From: Candidatus Omnitrophota bacterium
GTDB taxonomy: Bacteria > Omnitrophota > Gorgyraeia > Gygaellales > Profunditerraquicolaceae
DNA length: 38,940 nt
Assembly (NCBI GenBank): GCA_028715415.1
Contig: JAQURX010000017.1
Span: 1 to 38,940, forward strand
Direction of reading: 5' to 3'
The notes under the pieces are model-generated. The model was not told the origin of the DNA and did not search any database. It saw only the letters and a list, made by a program, of their open reading frames with translations. The translations under genes were made by a program, and so were the position numbers. The first letter of the stretch is position 1. Every line of letters starts with the position of its first letter. Positions 17,118-24,253 of this stretch are shown piece after piece.

Positions 17118-17870
17118 ATGGATGGAATAAAAGTTTTGCGCAGCACCCAGATAATTATTCTGGGAATTTGTTTTGTAGTAGCGACAATTACTTCAACTGT
17201 GATTCTCTCGAAAGGGATATTGCAGATGAAGAAATTCTCAGAGCAGGTGATTAAAGTCACCGGTTCAGCTGAGAAGAATATAATCTCTGATGCTATTGTC
17301 TGGAGGCTAAATTTTTCCCGCAGAGAAGTAAAAATGGTGGTTGCTTTTGATTTGTTGAAGGAAGATCTTGAGATAGTAAAAAAATATTTATTTGATAAAG
17401 GCGTTAAAGAAAGCGAGATTATTGTTGCCCCGGTTACGACAACTGTATTATACAAGAAGAATGATAAGGGTAATGATACTAATGTAATAGAAGCTTATAT
17501 TTTAGCCCAAGAGGTAGAAGTTCGGTCAAGTGATGTTTTAAGGATAGCTGAAATTTCTCGGCAGGCAACTGAGCTTATAGAAAATGGGCTTGAGATTATA
17601 TCTCAATCGCCTGAATATTTCTATACTAAGCTTCCCGAACTTAAATTAGAGATGCTTTCTGAGGCATCTGAAAATGCCAAGAAGCGCGCTGAATCAATGG
17701 CTAAGGCTTCCGGCAATAAAATCGGCCGAATACGATCTGCACGCATGGGGGTGTTTCAGATTACACCGGTTAATTCCTTTGATGTTTCAGACTGGGGTTT
17801 AAATGACACGACTTCTTATGAGAAGAAAGTTAATGCTGTGGTAAATGTGGAGTTTGCGATAAGCGATTAA
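17118..17870 (+). CDS. SIMPL (DUF541) domain protein, membrane-anchored
   Basis: 250 residues: an N-terminal membrane segment (about residues 10-33, IIILGICFVVATITSTVIL) then an extracytoplasmic SIMPL domain beginning QVIKVTGSAEKNIISDAIVWRL. Later parts match the family layout (KKRAESMAKASGNKIGRIRS, then KKVNAVVNVEFAI at the end). Family members such as BP26 form ring-like periplasmic oligomers; their cellular function is poorly defined. An AGGGGTGGG ribosome site precedes the ATG. Confidence 0.85.
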   Translation: MDGIKVLRSTQIIILGICFVVATITSTVILSKGILQMKKFSEQVIKVTGSAEKNIISDAIVWRLNFSRREVKMVVAFDLLKEDLEIVKKYLFDKGVKESEIIVAPVTTTVLYKKNDKGNDTNVIEAYILAQEVEVRSSDVLRIAEISRQATELIENGLEIISQSPEYFYTKLPELKLEMLSEASENAKKRAESMAKASGNKIGRIRSARMGVFQITPVNSFDVSDWGLNDTTSYEKKVNAVVNVEFAISD

Positions 17871-17914
17871 GCAGTGGAATTCTTGAATTCCTTGTTATCA
17901 TTTTGGTCAAATTT

Positions 17915-17923
17915 TGTTATAAT
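17915..17923 (+). promoter_or_regulatory. Extended -10 promoter for the Cache-domain gene
   Basis: TGTTATAAT at 17915-17923 is a perfect extended -10 (TG-n-TATAAT) with no good -35. It is followed by AAAGGAGG about 20 nt later and the ATG at 17954. Confidence 0.6.
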
Positions 17924-17953
17924 GTAGAGCGAATAAATTAAAAGGAGGAAGGC

Positions 17954-18805
17954 ATGAAGAAACTGGTTGTGTTAGTTTTAGGAATCATGGTGTTCACTGC
18001 CTCAAATGTATTTGCCGCCGCTGACATTGGTAATATTATGCCGGTTCTTGAAAACGTTAAGCAGTCCATTAATTCTACTTTTGTGGAAATAGACCAAGAT
18101 CTAAGTGCTGCAGCAAAAGATTTGTCTGCTACTGATTTAAAAGGAGACGCCGCGCGAAAGATTTTAAATAATTTGCGTAAATTCCGTCCATATGTCGTTG
18201 ATTGTTCTATTGTTGATGTAAATGGTATAAAAATTACCGTTGAACCCGCAGAATACAAGAAATATGAGGGCACTGATAGAAGCGATTTGCCTTCAGTTAT
18301 TTCTCTTTTAAAGGCAAAGAAACCTGAAATGAGCGATGTCTATCATGCCTCTGAAGGTATGCATGCAATAAATATAGGATACCCGATATTTTCTGAGAAG
18401 AACGGCGAATTATTAGGTGCGGTAAGGATGTTAATAAGATATGAAGATTTTTTAAAACCGCTTGTTGAGGACCAACCTTGCAAGATATGGGTAATGCAGA
18501 AGAATGGACTTCTTGTATACGATGCAGATCCCGAAGAAATCGGGAAGAATATATTTTCTGATAGTATGTTTAAGCCTTTTGAAGATTTGGTTGAGTTTTC
18601 CAAGACCGTTGCCTTGAAGAAGGATGGCGCCGGTTCGTATGATTTTTACGCTGATGGGCTCAAAGACAAAGCTCTTGTTCAAAAAATTGCGGCTTGGGAT
18701 ACTGTTTCACTATATGGGACAGAGTGGCGCGTGGTAGCGATGGAGATAGGAAGGACGCTTGCACAGCCTAAGGCTTCGGAGGCAGTTCCGGCGGCAGAGA
18801 AATAA
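17954..18805 (+). CDS. Secreted Cache-domain protein
   Basis: 283 residues with a Sec signal peptide (cleavage after FAA, about residue 23). The mature part looks like a ligand-binding Cache sensor domain: a long N-terminal helix (VKQSINSTFVEIDQDLSAAAKDLS), the VVDCSIVDVNGIKI strand region, INIGYPIFSEKNGELLGAVRMLI, then CKIWVMQKNGLLVYDADPEE as in membrane-distal Cache modules. Unlike chemoreceptors it has no C-terminal transmembrane or signalling segment, ending in an Ala/Pro tail, so it is probably a free periplasmic binding protein. The ligand is unknown. Confidence 0.7.
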   Translation: MKKLVVLVLGIMVFTASNVFAAADIGNIMPVLENVKQSINSTFVEIDQDLSAAAKDLSATDLKGDAARKILNNLRKFRPYVVDCSIVDVNGIKITVEPAEYKKYEGTDRSDLPSVISLLKAKKPEMSDVYHASEGMHAINIGYPIFSEKNGELLGAVRMLIRYEDFLKPLVEDQPCKIWVMQKNGLLVYDADPEEIGKNIFSDSMFKPFEDLVEFSKTVALKKDGAGSYDFYADGLKDKALVQKIAAWDTVSLYGTEWRVVAMEIGRTLAQPKASEAVPAAEK

Positions 18806-18833
18806 TAGCACTAAGGCATAGGCGTTTTTAAGT

Positions 18834-18862
18834 TTGTCTATTTTAAGGCGATGTGTTATACT
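18834..18862 (+). promoter_or_regulatory. Promoter for tRNA-Ser(GGA)
   Basis: TTGTCT (18834-18839), 17-bp spacer, TATACT (18857-18862). It lies upstream of the partial tRNA copy, so the transcript would include that copy before the intact tRNA at 18991. Confidence 0.55.
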
Positions 18863-18876
18863 TATTCGTTTTGAGT

Positions 18877-18981
18877 ATAAATTTTGGAGAGGTGCCGGAG
18901 CGACCGAGCGAAGCTCTGCGGAGCGAGGAAGTCCCTGGAGCGAGCGGATGCGAGCGAAAGGGACGGTCGAACGGTTAATAC
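18877..18981 (+). repeat. Tandem partial duplication of the tRNA-Ser 5' end, disrupted by a palindrome
   Basis: Bases 18877-18902 are identical to 18982-19007 (26 bp: the flank ATAAATTTT plus the first tRNA bases). The first copy is interrupted after GCCGGAGC by about 63 bp (18902-18964) and resumes with GGTCGAACGG at 18965-18974, the same ten bases as tRNA positions 19007-19016. It is therefore a 26-nt tRNA 5' fragment split by an insertion and sitting between promoter and tRNA. Confidence 0.85.
18901..18969. repeat. GC-rich palindromic element inside the tRNA fragment
   Basis: CGACCG (18901-18906) pairs with CGGTCG (18964-18969). Inside are a GCTC-TGCG-GAGC hairpin (18913-18924) and TCCCT (18932-18936) paired with AGGGA (18959-18963). 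The segment could fold as a three-way junction and is much more GC-rich than its surroundings, resembling a small non-coding palindromic insertion. Confidence 0.7.
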
Positions 18982-18990
18982 ATAAATTTT

Positions 18991-19075
18991 GGAGAGGTGC
19001 CGGAGCGGTCGAACGGGCATGTCTGGAGAACATGTGAGCCGCAAGGTTCCCAGGGTTCGAATCCCTGCCTCTCCG
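18991..19075 (+). tRNA. tRNA-Ser (anticodon GGA)
   Basis: 85 nt: acceptor GGAGAGG (18991-18997) / CCTCTCC (19068-19074), anticodon loop CTGGAGA, long variable arm and T-loop TTCGAAT. CCA is not encoded, unlike the other two tRNA-Ser genes; a T-run follows directly. Confidence 0.96.
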
Positions 19076-19101
19076 TTTTTAATAATTAGTAATGGAGTCT
19101 T

Positions 19102-19431
19102 ATGCATTGGATTTATTTGATTACCGCAATATTGGGTGAAGTAGTTGCAACCTCTTCTCTAAAGCTATCCGAGGGATTCACAAAATTAGTCCCATCGACT
19201 ATTGTCGTTGTTGGGTATGGTATTGCTTTTTACTTCCTATCACTTGCTTTAAAATATATTCCACTAGGTATAGCTTATGCTATTTGGTGTGGGATTGGGA
19301 TTGTCCTTATCGCTCTTGTTGGGTTATTTTTTTACAAGCAGGCTATGGATATTCCAGCTATAATAGGAATAGCGCTTATATTTGCAGGTGTCTTAGTCAT
19401 AAATCTCTTTTCAAAGAGCGTCATTCATTAA
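19102..19431 (+). CDS. Small multidrug resistance (SMR) family transporter
   Basis: 109 residues and four transmembrane helices, the SMR size. The essential membrane-embedded Glu is in ILGEVVATSSLKLSEGF near residue 13, and the family motif YAIWCGIGIVLIALVG is in helix 3. These proton-coupled antiporters export quaternary cations or guanidinium; this one looks more EmrE/QacE-like than SugE-like, but substrate cannot be assigned. It starts 27 bp after tRNA-Ser(GGA), a position where acquired genes are common. Confidence 0.88.
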   Translation: MHWIYLITAILGEVVATSSLKLSEGFTKLVPSTIVVVGYGIAFYFLSLALKYIPLGIAYAIWCGIGIVLIALVGLFFYKQAMDIPAIIGIALIFAGVLVINLFSKSVIH

Positions 19432-19454
19432 TAAATATAGAAAGTTGTTTTATA

Positions 19455-19841
19455 ATGAAGATAATCCAAATTATTTTAGTAATCACCTTTGCAATTTTCT
19501 CGAGCGTATTTGCAGACCGCCCTATGCCGAAAGATGTATCACCCATCATTCATGATGAAATCAAATATGTTGTTTCTCATTGGGATACTTCCGGTAATCG
19601 ATTTCAAAATGGAGGATATATTGAAGCGTGGGATAATAAAACAAATAAGCTTTTGTGGGTACTTAAGATTTATACTATAGAATATGACAATAAGATAGAA
19701 CGTGATGTGCAGGATATTTTTATTACTAAAGTTGAAGTTAAAGATGGTAAATTGATAATACTTAATGAAGCAAATGACGAGTTTACACTTGATTTAAAAA
19801 CAAAAGAAATCAGCCCGGAAAATAAAATATATAAAAAGTAA
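19455..19841 (+). CDS. Small secreted protein with a PQQ-repeat-like blade, unknown function
   Basis: 128 residues from the ATG at 19455; the longer open frame upstream is a shadow of the SMR gene. A Sec signal peptide (hydrophobic, cleavage after FA near residue 20) precedes a short beta-rich domain. The stretch GYIEAWDNKTNKLLWVLKI followed by DGKLIILNEANDEFTLDLKT resembles a single beta-propeller (PQQ-like) blade. I do not recognise a named family. Probably periplasmic. Confidence 0.65.
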   Translation: MKIIQIILVITFAIFSSVFADRPMPKDVSPIIHDEIKYVVSHWDTSGNRFQNGGYIEAWDNKTNKLLWVLKIYTIEYDNKIERDVQDIFITKVEVKDGKLIILNEANDEFTLDLKTKEISPENKIYKK

Positions 19842-19860
19842 TTTTAGTGGTTCATTAAGT

Positions 19861-19892
19861 CCCTTGTGATAGAATATGTCTCAAAGGGTTTT
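19861..19892 (+). promoter_or_regulatory. Hairpin element A (copy 1 of a repeated promoter/terminator-like motif)
   Basis: CCCTT (19861-19865) pairs with AAGGG (19884-19888) and TTTT follows. The loop contains TGTGATAGAATAT, shared exactly with element B at 20485-20518. TGATAGAAT also fits an extended -10 box, so it may be a promoter, a terminator or both. Confidence 0.45.
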
Positions 19893-19934
19893 GACTGTTA
19901 TCTTAAGTTGGAGAAATAACGGGAGGATATTGTT

Positions 19935-20348
19935 ATGAAGATAGGAAAAGTAGTTCTCGCAGGAGTGGCAGTAACTGTTTTTAACGCAATCTTGGGCATG
20001 GTAACATGCGGCGGTATTTTTAGCTGGGTGTATAAATTGGAACCGACTAACGTATGGAAGCCGATGGAAGGAGCGCCTGGTGCAAAGTACATGATAGGCA
20101 GCCTTGTTTTGAGCATCCTTCTTGCTGTTGTTTATGCTTTGATACAAAAAGGTCTTCCGGGCAAGAATAAGCTTGTAAAAGGCGCTGTTTTCGGGTTATG
20201 TGTATGGGCAGTTGGAATGCTGCCGGGTATGTTTGCTACATATACGTTTATGACAGTTGCAACTACCGTTACTATCTACTGGACAATTCTTGGGTTGATT
20301 AAGTCTCCTTTGGAAGGGATGATAATCGCCGCTATATACGGCAAATAG
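19935..20348 (+). CDS. Four-TM membrane protein, unknown function
   Basis: 137 residues with a good GGGAGGA ribosome site. Four hydrophobic segments: about residues 5-30, 53-70, 83-103 and 107-130. Gly-rich helices (MVTCGGIFSWVYKLEP, GAVFGLCVWAVGMLPG) suggest tight helix packing. I do not recognise a family with confidence; a DUF1761-like relationship is possible but unproven. The 35-residue ORF follows 7 bp downstream. Confidence 0.65.
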   Translation: MKIGKVVLAGVAVTVFNAILGMVTCGGIFSWVYKLEPTNVWKPMEGAPGAKYMIGSLVLSILLAVVYALIQKGLPGKNKLVKGAVFGLCVWAVGMLPGMFATYTFMTVATTVTIYWTILGLIKSPLEGMIIAAIYGK

Positions 20349-20355
20349 AGGTAAA

Positions 20356-20463
20356 ATGTTTGAACGTATAATAAAGCATAAATATTTCTTCCATATTGCA
20401 ATAATCCTAGTTATTTTAACAGTAGCTATTCTATTTATTGTTTTTAGCGGAACTTCAAATTGA
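20356..20463 (+). CDS. Possible 35-residue single-TM microprotein
   Basis: ATG at 20356, preceded by AGAGG at 20347-20351, opens a 35-codon frame ending in TGA (20461-20463). The product starts MFERIIKHKYFFHIA, then has one hydrophobic helix (AIILVILTVAILFIVF) and ends SGTSN. The positive N-terminus and clean helix look like a real membrane microprotein, and it follows the previous membrane gene at operon distance. It is too short to assign to a family. Confidence 0.45.
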   Translation: MFERIIKHKYFFHIAIILVILTVAILFIVFSGTSN

Positions 20464-20484
20464 AATTTTTGGTTTAACAATTGA

Positions 20485-20518
20485 CCCTCTGTGATAGAAT
20501 ATATCGCAGAGGGTTTTT
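20485..20518 (+). terminator. Hairpin element B, probable intrinsic terminator
   Basis: CCCTCTGTG (20485-20493) pairs with CGCAGAGGG (20505-20513) with one G-T pair, then TTTTT (20514-20518). The loop holds the same ATAGAATAT core as element A. Confidence 0.6.
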
Positions 20519-20533
20519 AAATTTGGAGGCAAG

Positions 20534-21763
20534 ATGAAGAAAGTATATGTTTTTATCATAGGTGTTATTATTACGGCTCTGTTTTTTAGCGGATGCAGCC
20601 CTTGTTGTAAATCCAGTTTCACAAAGCAAGAGCTTTCAAAGATTTTAGAATCTGAATGGCTTAAATATAAAAGCGGCAAGAATAATTTTGACGGCGGCCT
20701 TGCCATGCAAATACTCTCTCCCAAGGGTGATTATTTTATTTCAACAGGAATGGGCGATATTACTAATGCTGTTCATTTTCGCATTGCAAGCGTAACCAAA
20801 ACATTTACTGCTGCAGGGATTATGCTTTTGGAGCAAAGAGGATTGCTAAAGATTGACGATAAGATTACAGATAATATCCCCGGCAAAAACATTCCTTATT
20901 TGCCCGATACCCCTGACTACAGCATTCCTTATAAAAAAGATATTACTATTAAAATGCTTCTAATGCATCGCGCAGGTATATTTGATGTTTCTAATAATGC
21001 AATTCCCGATAATAAATTCTCACATGGCAAGCCGTATGTGGGCCAGAATTATGAAGAATATATGATGAATGTAAATGGCAAAGAGTATAATTTTACATTG
21101 GACGAATTAGTCGGTGTTGTTGCCCAGAATCAGTTATCATTTTTTGTGCCGGGTTCAGCTTATCATTATTCCGATACAGGATATTCAATGCTCGGCAAGA
21201 TTATTGAGAGAGTTTCCGGGAAATCATACGCTGATTTTATTAAAGATGAATTATTAGTGCCGAATAATCTTCTTGAAACGAGCCTTCCGTATAAAGGCTC
21301 AGATCAAACTATACCGGAGCCTTTTGTAAAAGGGAGTGTTTGGGTGGATAACGCTCTTCAGGATGTTACTAAGTCAAACATGTCGCCTCAAGTTGCCGAA
21401 GGAAATATAACTTCAACGCCAATTGACCTTGCTAACTGGGGGAAGAAGTTATTAACCGGCCAAGCAGGGCTTACCAAAGAAACCGTTGAAAAGATGAAGT
21501 TAGGGATGAATAGAGGAGATAAAACAGAATCCACCTATGGCCTCGGTCTTGTGTATTCTCCGGAAAGCGGTTATGGCCACAGCGGTGCCCATGAAGGATA
21601 TTTAACGCTTATGTCCTATAATCCAAAGACAGATATTACTTACGTTATGTTTACTAATACCTGGGATTGCCAAACTTGCGCAAAGGGGCTTGATTCAATA
21701 ATGAGGGAATTAAAATTTATGTCAGAGACTTCCAATAAAATTTTAAAAAAGATGGGGTATTGA
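20534..21763 (+). CDS. Serine hydrolase lipoprotein, class C beta-lactamase / PBP4*-like family
   Basis: 409 residues. Lipoprotein signal peptide with lipobox FFSGC (Cys near residue 21). The beta-lactamase fold carries the Ser-x-x-Lys motif in ASVTKTFTAAG, the Tyr motif in HYSDTGYSMLGK and the third motif as HSGAHEGY. In this broad family (Pfam beta-lactamase, PF00144) members are esterases, D-aminopeptidases or DD-peptidases as often as true beta-lactamases, so an antibiotic role should not be assumed. TTGGAGG is the ribosome site. The stop overlaps the next start (TGATG). Confidence 0.88.
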   Translation: MKKVYVFIIGVIITALFFSGCSPCCKSSFTKQELSKILESEWLKYKSGKNNFDGGLAMQILSPKGDYFISTGMGDITNAVHFRIASVTKTFTAAGIMLLEQRGLLKIDDKITDNIPGKNIPYLPDTPDYSIPYKKDITIKMLLMHRAGIFDVSNNAIPDNKFSHGKPYVGQNYEEYMMNVNGKEYNFTLDELVGVVAQNQLSFFVPGSAYHYSDTGYSMLGKIIERVSGKSYADFIKDELLVPNNLLETSLPYKGSDQTIPEPFVKGSVWVDNALQDVTKSNMSPQVAEGNITSTPIDLANWGKKLLTGQAGLTKETVEKMKLGMNRGDKTESTYGLGLVYSPESGYGHSGAHEGYLTLMSYNPKTDITYVMFTNTWDCQTCAKGLDSIMRELKFMSETSNKILKKMGY

Positions 21764-22587
21764 TGATTACTATTACAGTTGACAAGAAAACATGTAAAGG
21801 CGATGGAAAGTGCGTTGAGATTTGCCCTATACAGATATTAAAGATGAATGAGAAAGAGCGCGTGCCGGAGTTTATTCCGGGTGGCGGGGAGATATGTATT
21901 AACTGCGGACATTGTTTTTCATTCTGCCCTATGGGTTCAATTAAGCTTTCTACAATGGACGTTAAAGATTCTCTGCGGCTGGATCACTCCAAATTGCCAA
22001 ACGTAGAGCAGGTTGAACTGTTCCTAAAAGGGCGGCGTTCAATTAGAACATATAAAGATGAGCCTGTAACAAATGAATCAATAGAAAAACTTTTGGATAT
22101 TGCAAGGTATGCTCCGTCTGGAATTAATCGCCAGCCGGTTGATTGGGTAGTTATAATGGAAAAAAATAGAGTCCATGATTTAGGAGGATTGGTAATTAAA
22201 TGGATGGAGGAGCTTTTAGAGGCAAGGTTTCCAATGGCAGAGGCACTAAGTTTTGATCGTTTGGTTGAGCCTTGGAAGAAGGGTGAGGATAGGATTTGCC
22301 GAGGGGCTCCTTGCATTGTTATTGCCTATGGGGTTAAAGATGACCCATTGGTCCCGCAGTCATGCGCAATCTCGGCTACATACCTTGAACTTGCCGCATT
22401 CGGCCTTGGCCTTGGCGCATGCTGGGCAGGGTATGTGAATATGGCGATTAACATGTCGGAAGATGTAAGAAAGTTTGTCGGTTTGTCTTCGCGCGCAACA
22501 GCAGGGGCAGTTATGATGATTGGCCACCCAAAATACCGTTTTAGCCGGATTCCTTCAAGAAACCCTGCTAAGATTATTTGGAAATAG
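21763..22587 (+). CDS. Ferredoxin-nitroreductase fusion protein
   Basis: 274 residues. Residues 1 to about 70 hold two 4Fe-4S clusters (CKGDGKCVEICP and CINCGHCFSFCP); residues from about 85 form an FMN-dependent nitroreductase domain beginning RRSIRTYKDEPVT, with ARYAPSGINRQPVDW and GLGLGACWAGYVNMA. Such fusions are common in anaerobes and reduce unknown substrates with ferredoxin electrons. The ATG at 21763 is preferred to the in-frame TTG at 21760. Its final 60 bp are duplicated 1,658 bp downstream. Confidence 0.92.
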   Translation: MITITVDKKTCKGDGKCVEICPIQILKMNEKERVPEFIPGGGEICINCGHCFSFCPMGSIKLSTMDVKDSLRLDHSKLPNVEQVELFLKGRRSIRTYKDEPVTNESIEKLLDIARYAPSGINRQPVDWVVIMEKNRVHDLGGLVIKWMEELLEARFPMAEALSFDRLVEPWKKGEDRICRGAPCIVIAYGVKDDPLVPQSCAISATYLELAAFGLGLGACWAGYVNMAINMSEDVRKFVGLSSRATAGAVMMIGHPKYRFSRIPSRNPAKIIWK

Positions 22588-22590
22588 GAG
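22528..22590 (+). repeat. 63-bp direct repeat, copy 1 (functional 3' end of the nitroreductase gene)
   Basis: Matches 24186-24248 at 62 of 63 positions; the difference is T at 22578 versus C at 24236. This copy includes the last 20 codons, the TAG stop and the following ribosome-site bases. Confidence 0.95.
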
Positions 22591-22594
22591 AGTC

Positions 22595-22999
22595 GTGGAG
22601 AAGAAAAGATCATTCGGGATAACAATAATTAGCAGATTAGAAATGGTGTTTGGATTATTAGGGTTGTTTATTGTATTCCCTTGTTTATTGATATTCTTGT
22701 TCGGTTCTGAATCAGATGGAAGAGTGGATGCTTTAGCCATTGCTTTAACTTGGGGTATTCCATCTTTCACATTATTGATAATGTCAGAACTTACCTTTCG
22801 TTTAAAGCCTGCGGGCAGGATAATGCATTTAGTGATCCCAATTATTCTAATAATTTTATTCAGTCTGCAATTTTCTGGAAGTATTTATTCTCTTTTGTTA
22901 CCCGATTTTGATAAATTACCATTTGTTGTAGCTATTTGTCTGTTGTTATTCTTGATTTATTTTTTCACTCGCCCTAAAGTGAAAGAGCAGTTTAAATAA
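22595..22999 (+). CDS. Four-TM membrane protein, unknown function
   Basis: 134 residues from GTG at 22595, served by AGGAGA at 22587-22592. The longer frame upstream overlaps the nitroreductase end and is not real. A basic N-terminus (VEKKRSFGITIISRLEM) precedes four hydrophobic helices: about 17-37, 48-65, 78-95 and 107-126. I do not recognise a family. It lies inside the segment bounded by the 63-bp direct repeats, so it may have arrived with the TPR gene. Confidence 0.6.
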   Translation: MEKKRSFGITIISRLEMVFGLLGLFIVFPCLLIFLFGSESDGRVDALAIALTWGIPSFTLLIMSELTFRLKPAGRIMHLVIPIILIILFSLQFSGSIYSLLLPDFDKLPFVVAICLLLFLIYFFTRPKVKEQFK

Positions 23000-23040
23000 T
23001 ATTGATTTTGAGCACAAATAAATTTAAATCCGTTAATACC

Positions 23041-24147
23041 ATGAGAAGCACGGTGATAAAAATAGTTTTAATTATTTTGTTGCTAATCTCCGGATTATAT
23101 TTTCCTTCGTTATCTTTTTCGGAAACGATTGTACTTAAATCTGGTAAAACAGTAGAAGGTAAGCTTGTAGAGAAAACGGGTAAGTATATTAAATTAGAAA
23201 TCCATGGAGTAGTTGTACCTTATTTTAAAAATGAGATAGCTGATGTTGGCGAAAAAGCAAAAAAACAAGATGATAAGGTAAGTAAGGAGTGCCTTGTTAA
23301 AGTTAAATCAGATAAAGAGACTCTTGATGAGGCTGCTGGTTATCACTTGCAGAAGAGATACGATGAAGAAATTGACGCACTTAATAAGGCTATAAAAATT
23401 AATCCACGATTTGCCGAGGCTTACTATAATCGCGCAATTGCTTATTCTTGTTTAAATAAATTTGCTGAAGCACGTGAAGATGCATATATAGCAGAGCTAG
23501 AAGGGGAAAAAGTCAGCCGTTCATTTATTATAGAAATAAATGAAGAATTTAATAAAGATAAGAATTATTTTGATGATAGTAAGGATATGGAAATTTCATT
23601 CGAAAAAGAGGGGTTAGGAATTAAGGATTTCAATGTTGTTGCCCAGCATTATTATGAAAATCCTCAACCCGATAAGTTAATCCTTGTTGTAAAAGCGTTA
23701 TTATCGTTAGATTGGTTTATCTCTGATGTGAGTGGCTTTAATCCCTTTGCTCATTTAGTAGCTACAGTAGCATATAATAATCAAAATTTTCTTAATGATT
23801 TAAAAAGATTGGATGTAAGTTTTACAGGAAAGCAGAAAGTTGCTCTAGAAAAAATTATTTATGAGGCAGAGCATTATAGATCGCGGGAACCAAATTCACC
23901 GCAAGGTTTAGATTACTTATGGTCCGAGTTTTTCGCAACAGGGTCAGATGAACCCGTTAAGAAAATAATAGGTATTTTAGATGATGAAAAATTAGAGTTA
24001 TCTGATTCTCAGCTTATTCGACCTATGGCTGTGTGGTCTCTTAAAGCAAATGCTAAACAAGACAAAAGAGTTTATCAAATTATTAAAAAGCAACTAGCTT
24101 CTGCATCAGGGAAACTCAGAGAGCGTTTAAAGGAAGTGCTAAAATGA
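23041..24147 (+). CDS. Secreted TPR-repeat protein
   Basis: 368 residues from ATG at 23041 (an upstream TTG at 23002 would add 13). A signal peptide or membrane anchor (about 5-27) is followed by a small beta domain (ETIVLKSGKTVEGKLVEKTG, then KYIKLEIHGVVVPYF) and tetratricopeptide repeats near residues 100-150 (EIDALNKAIKINPRFAEAYY). The C-terminal half is alpha-helical without a recognised domain. Likely a periplasmic scaffold. Second gene of the repeat-bounded cassette; its stop overlaps a short remnant ORF by 4 bp. Confidence 0.75.
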   Translation: MRSTVIKIVLIILLLISGLYFPSLSFSETIVLKSGKTVEGKLVEKTGKYIKLEIHGVVVPYFKNEIADVGEKAKKQDDKVSKECLVKVKSDKETLDEAAGYHLQKRYDEEIDALNKAIKINPRFAEAYYNRAIAYSCLNKFAEAREDAYIAELEGEKVSRSFIIEINEEFNKDKNYFDDSKDMEISFEKEGLGIKDFNVVAQHYYENPQPDKLILVVKALLSLDWFISDVSGFNPFAHLVATVAYNNQNFLNDLKRLDVSFTGKQKVALEKIIYEAEHYRSREPNSPQGLDYLWSEFFATGSDEPVKKIIGILDDEKLELSDSQLIRPMAVWSLKANAKQDKRVYQIIKKQLASASGKLRERLKEVLK

Positions 24148-24245
24148 TTGATTTGTTTTTTGTAAAAATAATTGGGTGTTGTTATCCAAAATACCGTTTT
24201 AGCCGGATTCCTTCAAGAAACCCTGCTAAGATTATCTGGAAATAG
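24144..24245 (+). pseudogene. Remnant ORF carrying a duplicated nitroreductase C-terminus
   Basis: ATG at 24144 (overlapping the TPR stop as ATGA) opens a 33-codon frame ending at TAG 24243-24245. Its last 20 residues, from PKYRFSRIPSRN on, are identical to the end of the ferredoxin-nitroreductase and in the same frame. The first 14 residues are unrelated. Probably a duplication footprint rather than a functional gene. Confidence 0.7.
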
Positions 24246-24248
24246 GAG
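24186..24248 (+). repeat. 63-bp direct repeat, copy 2
   Basis: Second copy of 22528-22590 with one mismatch. It ends with AATAGGAG, which together with the following GA provides the ribosome site of the PEP-CTERM gene at 24254. Confidence 0.95.
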
Positions 24249-24253
24249 GAAGT

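Noticed and set aside
18710-19107. Several open frames on both strands around tRNA-Ser(GGA)
   Set aside because: They consist of tRNA, its duplicated fragment and the palindromic insertion; none has family-like residues or a ribosome site.
20534-21763. Antibiotic-resistance beta-lactamase
   Set aside because: The Ser-x-x-Lys, Tyr and His-Ser-Gly motifs only place it in the broad PF00144 family, most of whose lipoprotein members are esterases or peptidases.
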